A stretch of 12,997 nt of DNA, taken from NCBI GenBank assembly GCA_014879345.1, contig JACSSI010000054.1, forward strand, positions 1 through 12,997, written 5' to 3'. Each line of letters starts with the position of its first letter. The stretch's first letter is position 1. Shown piece by piece: positions 6,766-11,311 of this stretch. This DNA comes from Anaerolineae bacterium. GTDB lineage: Bacteria; Chloroflexota; Anaerolineae; Promineifilales; Promineifilaceae. A model generated the notes under the pieces. It made no database searches. It had not been told where the DNA came from and was given only the letters and a program-made list of their open reading frames with translations. The translations under genes and the position numbers were made by a program.

Positions 6766-8016
6766 CTAAACCCAACCGCGCAGCCGAACAGCCTCCGCCA
6801 CCCGATTGACTGCCACCAAATAAGCAGAAACACGCGGGTCTACATGCTTCGCCAAAGACATCTCATGAACAGCCTGGAACGCCGTGGTGATTTTATGATC
6901 GAGACGCTCATTGACCATCTCGGCCGTCCAATAAAACTGGTATGCATTCTGTACCATCTCAAAGTAAGAGACGATCACACCGCCGGCATTGCAGAGGAAA
7001 TCGGGGATGATATAGATGCCTTTATCGTTGAGGATTTGGTCTGCTTCTGGCGTGGTGGGGCCGTTGGCTAATTCAGCAACGATTTTAGCTTTGATATTAT
7101 TGGCATTTTGGCTCGTCAACTGATTTTCGATGGCGGCCGGAATCAAAATATCTACGTCCAGTTCCAACAATTCGGCATTGGTCAGTGCATCACTGCCAGG
7201 GCAGCCAACTACTTTGCCGGTTTGGCGCAAATGGCTGTTGACCTCGTCTGGATGAAGACCGTTGGCGTTGTAAATTCCGCCGAATTCATCACTGACGGCC
7301 ACCACTTTCATGCCAAACAGATCATGCGCTAACTGATGGGCAAAGCCGCCCACGTTGCCGTATCCTTGAATGGCACAGGTGGCGCCTTCTAAACGCATCC
7401 CTTTCAGTTTGGCGGCTTCACGGATGGTGAACATCCCACCCATTGCTGTGGCTGGGCCACGACCGGCAGAACCCCCGAGCGGCAGTGGTTTGCCGGTGAT
7501 AGCACCTGGCTCTCGATGGCCGGTGAGTACTTCATATTCATCGAGCATCCAGGCCATGATTTGGGGATTGGTGTGCACATCTGGTGCAGGGGAATCTTTG
7601 GTGAGACCAATGTAACGGGCGATGTTGCGCATGTAGCCACGGCTGAGCCGTTCCAGTTCGCCCTGATCCATTTCACGGGGTTCACAAATGACACCCCCTT
7701 TGCCACCACCAAGCGGTATGTCGGAAACGGCCGTTTTCCAGGTCATCCAGGCAGACAATGCACGCACCGTATCAATGGTCTCATTTGGGTGAAAGCGAAT
7801 ACCGCCTTTAGCAGGTCCTCGCGCATCATTGTACTGCACGCGAAAGCCCTGAAATATCTGCGTGCTGCCATCATTCATCTTCACCGGAATTGTGAAATGA
7901 AACTCACGCATAGGTTGACGCAAAAAGGCGTGCATATCGCGATCTAACTGTAAAACCTCAGCCGACTTATCAAGTTGAGCCTGAGCAATAGCAAATGGGT
8001 TCAGATTTTCTGTCAT
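6766..8016 (-). CDS. gdhA: Glutamate/leucine-type dehydrogenase (GdhA family)
   Basis: At 416 residues this matches the usual length of the hexameric Glu/Leu/Phe/Val dehydrogenases, which interconvert glutamate and 2-oxoglutarate plus ammonia with NAD(P). Visible family features are the substrate loop GPAKGGIRFHP (67-77), WKTAVSDIPLGGGKGG (93-108) with catalytic-site Lys94 and Lys106, DSPAPDVHT (141-149) with Asp146, the Rossmann nucleotide loop GYGNVGG (218-224), and NAGGVIVSYFE (343-353). These fit glutamate dehydrogenase best, though leucine or another branched substrate cannot be excluded from sequence reading alone. A strong AAGGAG lies 12 nt before ATG 8016. It is flanked by a terminator and by an upstream region with inverted repeats, so it is probably monocistronic and regulated, perhaps by nitrogen or carbon status (inference). 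Confidence 0.94.
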   Translation of the reverse strand: MTENLNPFAIAQAQLDKSAEVLQLDRDMHAFLRQPMREFHFTIPVKMNDGSTQIFQGFRVQYNDARGPAKGGIRFHPNETIDTVRALSAWMTWKTAVSDIPLGGGKGGVICEPREMDQGELERLSRGYMRNIARYIGLTKDSPAPDVHTNPQIMAWMLDEYEVLTGHREPGAITGKPLPLGGSAGRGPATAMGGMFTIREAAKLKGMRLEGATCAIQGYGNVGGFAHQLAHDLFGMKVVAVSDEFGGIYNANGLHPDEVNSHLRQTGKVVGCPGSDALTNAELLELDVDILIPAAIENQLTSQNANNIKAKIVAELANGPTTPEADQILNDKGIYIIPDFLCNAGGVIVSYFEMVQNAYQFYWTAEMVNERLDHKITTAFQAVHEMSLAKHVDPRVSAYLVAVNRVAEAVRLRGWV

Positions 8017-8064
8017 GGGAAATTTTAACTCCTTGGGGGATTTTGTGGGTTTTGTAATGCACTT

Positions 8065-8093
8065 ATTAAAGTAGAGTGGGTTACCACTTTAAT
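8065..8093. repeat. Inverted repeat ATTAAAGT/ACTTTAAT in gdhA leader
   Basis: Perfect 8-bp arms (8065-8072 and 8086-8093) flank 13 nt. An alternative inner hairpin AGTGG-GTTA-CCACT overlaps it, so the RNA could fold in two ways. It lies about 50-80 nt upstream of the gdhA start and could be an operator or a leader structure. Confidence 0.45.
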
Positions 8094-8124
8094 GCCAACA
8101 TCTTGTGTAGCTTATTTTACCCAA

Positions 8125-8158
8125 ATATGCGCTTTTTACCTCTACATACTGCGCATAT
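8125..8158. repeat. Inverted repeat ATATGCGC/GCGCATAT upstream of gdhA
   Basis: Perfect 8-bp arms at 8125-8132 and 8151-8158 are separated by 18 nt. The spacing of the arm centres (26 bp) and the dyad would suit a dimeric regulator, but no family can be named. Confidence 0.45.
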
Positions 8159-8159
8159 A

Positions 8160-8188
8160 CCTGACAAAAGAACTATATAGGTGTCAGG
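8160..8188. repeat. Inverted repeat CCTGACA/TGTCAGG upstream of gdhA
   Basis: Perfect 7-bp arms (8160-8166 and 8182-8188) flank 15 nt that include CTATATAG. It begins two bases after the preceding inverted repeat ends, so the two could form one compound regulatory site. Confidence 0.45.
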
Positions 8189-8301
8189 CTAATTTTAACG
8201 CCGCAAGTTTCGACTATTCGAGAATCCCTGTCAAGTATTTATGTCAACCTTTAGGTAATTTCAAAACACCTTGCCGTGAACATTACGCTTTTTGAAATCT
8301 T

Positions 8302-8331
8302 CGAACATTGTTCGCTCAACCGTGTTATCAT
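8302..8331 (+). promoter_or_regulatory. Palindrome CGAACATTGTTCG over an extended -10 promoter
   Basis: CGAACA-T-TGTTCG (8302-8314) is a perfect 13-bp palindrome. TGTTATCAT (8323-8331) resembles an extended -10 (TG-N-TATCAT). The -35 position 17 bp upstream falls inside the palindrome, so a bound protein could block RNA polymerase. It would drive the SH3b gene about 90 nt downstream. Confidence 0.4.
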
Positions 8332-8425
8332 TTATGCAGATTTGTATGGGCTGTTGGATTTATGCCAAAATTCCATATGCGTAAAACATTTAGTACTAGA
8401 GTGAGAAGGCTCCCAGGATGTAACT

Positions 8426-8704
8426 ATGACATCAACTACATCAAACCATTCAGAACCCCTAAAAAAGAATACCAAACCTTTACCGCCAGTGCTTAAATCG
8501 AAAGTTGCCAGTTTAGCTTTGCGGAATGAACCTCGCGTGGAAAACTCGACCTTGATCCGTTATGTGCGGCAGGATGAAACCATTATAGTCATTGAAACGG
8601 AAAATCCGCTCGCGAAAATTGGGGTAAAAGGGCAGTGGCTGCATGTGCGTACAGAGGGAGGCACTGAAGGGTATGTGGCGGCCTGGTTTGTGGAAAGGGT
8701 ATAG
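8426..8704 (+). CDS. Small single-SH3b-domain protein
   Basis: This 92-residue protein has a short polar N-terminus (about 1-28) followed by one bacterial SH3 (SH3b) domain: the VASLALRNEPRVENSTLIRYV start, the IIVIE strand, then GQWLHVRTEGGTEGYVAAWFVERV. The GxWxxVR...GxxGYVxxxF pattern is the family hallmark. SH3b domains usually bind cell-wall peptides when exported, but here there is no signal peptide or membrane segment, so a cytoplasmic role is possible. ATG 8426 has AGGA 8 nt upstream. The region ahead carries an extended -10 promoter overlapped by a palindrome. It stands alone between gdhA and rsgA. The function is unknown. Confidence 0.75.
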   Translation: MTSTTSNHSEPLKKNTKPLPPVLKSKVASLALRNEPRVENSTLIRYVRQDETIIVIETENPLAKIGVKGQWLHVRTEGGTEGYVAAWFVERV

Positions 8705-8733
8705 TTCACGTGCTTTCATCTTTTAGCTATAAT
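8705..8733 (+). promoter_or_regulatory. Promoter ahead of rsgA
   Basis: A perfect -10 TATAAT (8728-8733) lies 17 bp after TTCACG (8705-8710), a four-of-six -35 match, just past the SH3b stop. Transcription would start near 8740. A hairpin TTCGGC/GCCGAA (8780-8800) and the double-hairpin repeat would both be in the leader. Confidence 0.5.
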
Positions 8734-8819
8734 GATGTGATGTACACATTTATAGAGTTCCCATAATCGAGGCGCACCGTTCGGCTGATCTCACGCCGAA
8801 GCCACGATAAATGAAAACC

Positions 8820-8872
8820 TGGGAGCGCGGTCTGCTAGACCGCGAAGGGCGGACAAGCTGTCCGCGTTCCCA
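8820..8872. repeat. GC-rich double-hairpin repeat (REP-like)
   Basis: An outer stem TGGGA (8820-8824)/TCCCA (8868-8872) encloses two perfect hairpins: CGCGGTCT-GCT-AGACCGCG (8826-8844) and GCGGACA-AGC-TGTCCGC (8849-8865). The whole folds as a compact three-way junction. The layout resembles dispersed intergenic repeats of the form GGGAGCGCGG..CGC..GCGTTCCC that I associate with Chloroflexota and some other phyla (from memory, not checked). It is far more GC-rich than the flanking DNA. Confidence 0.75.
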
Positions 8873-8878
8873 TTTTAC

Positions 8879-8888
8879 GAGGAGAAGG
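8879..8888 (+). promoter_or_regulatory. Shine-Dalgarno deciding a CTG start for rsgA
   Basis: GAGGAGAAGG is the only strong ribosome-binding site near the 5' end of rsgA. Counting from the GAGGAG core, the in-frame codon at 7 nt spacing is CTG (8892-8894). The ATG within the nearby AGATGG is out of frame and stops after two codons. Confidence 0.6.
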
Positions 8889-8891
8889 TTT

Positions 8892-9836
8892 CTGAATCAG
8901 CATCTAGATGGATTAGTTATTAAAGCGATTAGCGGGTTTTTTACAGTTAAAACTGCGCAAGGTGACATCGTGTGTCAACTGCCAGGGAGATTAAAACAAG
9001 AATGGCAAAGTTCTTCTATTTTAGCGGTTGGCGACGAGGTGATGATTTCGCTAAATGAGGATGGCACGGGCGTTATTGAAGAGATTGCCCCCCGTCGCGC
9101 CGTTCTTTCTCGCACGCGCCCTTCGGCCGATGTGCGCAAGTTAACCGCTGATCAAGAACAGGTCTTGGTGGCAAACCCGGATCAATTGGTTTTTGTGTTT
9201 TCGATTAAAACACCCTCTCCCAGTTTACGAAAACTAGATCGGTTTCTCACGGTGGCGGAGATGAATGAACTGCCCACCATCATCTGTATCAACAAAATCG
9301 ATCTGGACAATCTCGATAAAATCCGCCAAAAATTTCAACTTTATGCCGACATTGGGTATCGTGTCATTTACACGAGTGCGAAAGAGGGTATCGGTATAGA
9401 TGAACTCAAGGCTTGTCTCCACGATAAAATCACGGTGTTTGCCGGTTCTTCTGGTGTCGGTAAATCAAGTTTACTGAATGCGGTTCAGCCTGGACTGGGT
9501 TTGAAGGTGAACCAGGTTAGTGATGCTACCGGCAAAGGGCTGCATACGACTCGATATGCTGAATTGATTCCATTGGCAGGTGGCGGCTATGTGGCTGATA
9601 CGCCAGGAATTCGGGGGTTGGCTTTGTTTGATTTGGAGCCAAGTGAATTGGATGCCTATTTTCGGGAGATTGCGCCCTTGGTCTCGAACTGTCAATTTAG
9701 TGATTGTACGCATCAACATGAGCCAAAGTGTGCTGTGAGAACGGCCGTTAAGGAGGGTCGGGTTTCGCAGCAGCGCTATGAAAGTTATTTGCGTTTGCGT
9801 GAAGAACATGAGATGCTAGATAAGAAGGCTTACTAA
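8892..9836 (+). CDS. rsgA: Small-ribosomal-subunit biogenesis GTPase RsgA
   Basis: RsgA (YjeQ) is a GTPase that checks late maturation of the 30S subunit. The circularly permuted GTPase order is plain: an N-terminal OB fold (GLVIKAISGFFTVKT...), then G4 NKID, G5 SAK, G1 GSSGVGKSS, G3 DTPG. A C-terminal zinc knuckle follows, CxxxxCxHxxxxxC (NCQFSDCTHQHEPKC). Numbered from ATG 8811 these fall at 161, 189, 212, 263 and 294-307. Homologues begin at about the GLVIKA segment. I therefore favour a start at CTG 8892 (giving M-NQHLDGLVIK), which has a strong Shine-Dalgarno, over ATG 8811. The latter lacks one and would translate through the double-hairpin repeat, adding 27 unusual residues. The product would be 314 residues. 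The lipoprotein gene follows after about 34 bp. Confidence 0.93.
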   Translation: MNQHLDGLVIKAISGFFTVKTAQGDIVCQLPGRLKQEWQSSSILAVGDEVMISLNEDGTGVIEEIAPRRAVLSRTRPSADVRKLTADQEQVLVANPDQLVFVFSIKTPSPSLRKLDRFLTVAEMNELPTIICINKIDLDNLDKIRQKFQLYADIGYRVIYTSAKEGIGIDELKACLHDKITVFAGSSGVGKSSLLNAVQPGLGLKVNQVSDATGKGLHTTRYAELIPLAGGGYVADTPGIRGLALFDLEPSELDAYFREIAPLVSNCQFSDCTHQHEPKCAVRTAVKEGRVSQQRYESYLRLREEHEMLDKKAY

Positions 9837-9840
9837 TAAT

Positions 9841-9875
9841 TAATTGTGAATTGGTAATGGTGAATTGTTAATGCG
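9841..9875 (+). repeat. Degenerate heptamer tandem repeat before the lipoprotein gene
   Basis: Five 7-bp units, TAATTGT GAATTGG TAATGGT GAATTGT TAATGCG, run from just past the rsgA stop through the lipoprotein start codon. The two 14-bp halves at 9847-9860 and 9861-9874 match at 12 of 14 positions. Such heptamer runs could vary in copy number by slippage and thereby alter the spacing ahead of the start. Confidence 0.6.
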
Positions 9876-10812
9876 GTGTCGATTGGTCTTTGTATGTTTG
9901 TTCTTTCTGTTGGGCTTGTTGGTTGCCTGTGGAGAAGAGCCGGATATGCCGCCAACGGCCGTTGCTGAAAACGGTATCCCCATTGCCCCTGAGTTTCAAG
10001 AATTTTATCAACTGTATGGCGGGCAGGCTGTCTTGGGCGAGCCGGTAACGGAGATGTTTACGGCCGTGCCGGGAGAACGGCCGTTACAATACTTCCAAAA
10101 TATACGGTTAGAGTATGAGTCGGTCAGTGGGGGTGTTCTCGTTTCTCAATTGGGTACGTGGGAACTGGGCGGCCTAAATGAACAACTGCTTGCATCTGTG
10201 TCAGAAGATGGCGCCATTCGTACCTTCCCCGATTCTGAATTCACTGTCCAAGATGAATTTCTGCGTTTTTATGAAGCCAATGCTGGTGACGTGCTGCTGG
10301 GCTTGCCTATTTCTGCCCAGTTGAATGTAGATGGCTTGCGCGTTCAGTATTTTGAAAACGGCCGTTTAGAATGGCATCCTGAAGCACCATCCGCCCAGCG
10401 GGTACAACTTGGCAATTTAGGCCAAACACATTTTGACAACGAAATGGTCTTCACTTACCAGGAAATGCGGCCAGCACAGCCCATTTCATCTGCGGGCGTG
10501 ACAGACGTCGATATATCCGCCTATGTTAAAGCTCCGATTTTGTATGAAGGGGAAGACCAGGTTCTCTATGTCACCACGCAAACACCGGACAGCGACGATC
10601 CCGTCTCCAATGTGCTTGTGGAGGTGCGGATCTCCTACGACGACATAACAGAAACCGTGCGATCAACACCCACTGACGATTTAGGTCAGGTAAAACTGCC
10701 GTTGAATTATGATATTCCTGCTGGCAAAGAAGTGGTTTTGCGCCTGACAGCACTGGGCAATAACGGCCGTTCCCTGGGTGAAACCGTTCTTACCTTCAAA
10801 ACGTGGTGGTAG
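9871..10812 (+). CDS. Lipoprotein with two LG/FG-type repeats and an Ig-like C-terminus
   Basis: A signal sequence of about 19 residues (RCRLVFVCLFFLLGLLVAC) ends in a lipobox LVAC, so the mature protein should be lipid-anchored at the cell surface. Two related modules follow: one with FYQLYGGQAVLGEPVTEMF and PLQYFQNIRLEYE, and another with FLRFYEANAGDVLLGLPIS and VQYFENGRLEWHPE, each then running into a QLG motif. This FYxxxGGxxxLGxPxT...VQYFExxRxEYHPE pattern recurs in secreted Chloroflexota proteins of unknown function. The last 100 residues (AYVKAPILYEGEDQVLYV...TFKTWW) look like an Ig-like or Big domain. ATG 9871 is chosen over TTG 9865. The Shine-Dalgarno is poor, as the start lies in a heptamer repeat. 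Four full and one core palindrome copies fall in this gene, the densest in the window. The role is unknown. Confidence 0.88.
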   Translation: MRCRLVFVCLFFLLGLLVACGEEPDMPPTAVAENGIPIAPEFQEFYQLYGGQAVLGEPVTEMFTAVPGERPLQYFQNIRLEYESVSGGVLVSQLGTWELGGLNEQLLASVSEDGAIRTFPDSEFTVQDEFLRFYEANAGDVLLGLPISAQLNVDGLRVQYFENGRLEWHPEAPSAQRVQLGNLGQTHFDNEMVFTYQEMRPAQPISSAGVTDVDISAYVKAPILYEGEDQVLYVTTQTPDSDDPVSNVLVEVRISYDDITETVRSTPTDDLGQVKLPLNYDIPAGKEVVLRLTALGNNGRSLGETVLTFKTWW

Positions 10813-10838
10813 CCAACCCTCAACACAACAAAACTTGG

Positions 10839-10882
10839 AAAAAACAGGTGTTGGCGTTTCTTCGACGGCGACGCACACACCT
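10839..10882 (-). terminator. Terminator of the histidine kinase/response regulator operon
   Basis: AGGTGT (10846-10851) and ACACCT (10877-10882) form the outer stem, with an inner GCGT/ACGC pairing after a 2x2 internal loop. On the minus strand the hairpin runs into six T residues (A run 10839-10844). It lies in the 110 bp between convergent genes. No T tract follows on the plus strand, so the lipoprotein gene has no clear terminator of its own. Confidence 0.65.
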
Positions 10883-10923
10883 AAAAAAGCGCGTACCCGT
10901 GTGACTGTGGCTTAAACCCAGTG

Positions 10924-11301
10924 CTACGCTTTGCTCAAATTCTGATAGACACGGATGCCAAGATCGCGCAGTTGCACATAGCTAACAGGTTTGTTCAGCA
11001 CCATATCAGCTTTCTCTCCGATATGCCCCGTCCAGGTACCATCGGCACTGGCTACTATGATAAAGATTTCTTGTAAGCGGGGGTCTTGCCGAATTTGTGC
11101 CAATAAATCCGCGCCGGATAATTTGGGCAAATGTAGATCGAGTACAATTAACTGCGGCTCTATTTCTTGCAGCCGGTGTTGCGCCTTTTCCCCGTCAAAC
11201 ATACTTTCCGTGATAAACCCGGCTTCTGCTAAGGCACTGCTATAGAGGGTATTGAGGTCTGCGTTATCTTCGATAATGAGCGCTTTCATTGGATTTGTCA
11301 T
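10924..11301 (-). CDS. Single-domain response regulator
   Basis: The 125 residues make up one receiver (CheY-like) domain and nothing else. The acidic pocket is Glu11-Asp12 (ALIIEDNADL), the phospho-acceptor is Asp55 (LIVLDLHLPKLSG), the switch residue is Ser85 (VASAD), and the conserved lysine is Lys104 (LNKPV). Lacking an output domain, it probably acts by protein-protein contact or in a phosphorelay. It starts 10 nt after the histidine kinase stop and is surely its partner. There is no good Shine-Dalgarno at either ATG 11301 or in-frame ATG 11289, suggesting translational coupling to the kinase. I keep 11301 as the first ATG after the kinase stop; starting at 11289 would remove four residues. 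Confidence 0.93.
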   Translation of the reverse strand: MTNPMKALIIEDNADLNTLYSSALAEAGFITESMFDGEKAQHRLQEIEPQLIVLDLHLPKLSGADLLAQIRQDPRLQEIFIIVASADGTWTGHIGEKADMVLNKPVSYVQLRDLGIRVYQNLSKA

Positions 11302-11311
11302 TATACACTTG

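Larger units (their letters stand above)
8017..8425. other. Divergent intergenic region between gdhA and the SH3b gene
   Basis: This 409 bp AT-rich stretch separates two divergent genes. I see three perfect inverted repeats in its gdhA-proximal half, two TGTCAA words close together near 8229-8247, and a palindrome overlapping a plus-strand promoter. I could not find a convincing -35/-10 pair for gdhA itself. Short open frames on the plus strand here have no Shine-Dalgarno and no domain resemblance. Confidence 0.6.

Noticed and set aside
8302..8314. LexA (SOS) box
   Set aside because: The spacer is 3 rather than 4 bases, there is one copy, and the downstream gene is not an SOS gene. I report it only as a palindrome.
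8811..8891. ATG 8811 as the rsgA start
   Set aside because: It has no Shine-Dalgarno, adds 27 residues unlike RsgA, and translates the hairpin repeat. It is kept only as the alternative.
10681..10915. Short open frames on both strands past the lipoprotein stop
   Set aside because: They overlap the lipoprotein in other frames or the terminator hairpin, and have no Shine-Dalgarno or domain resemblance.
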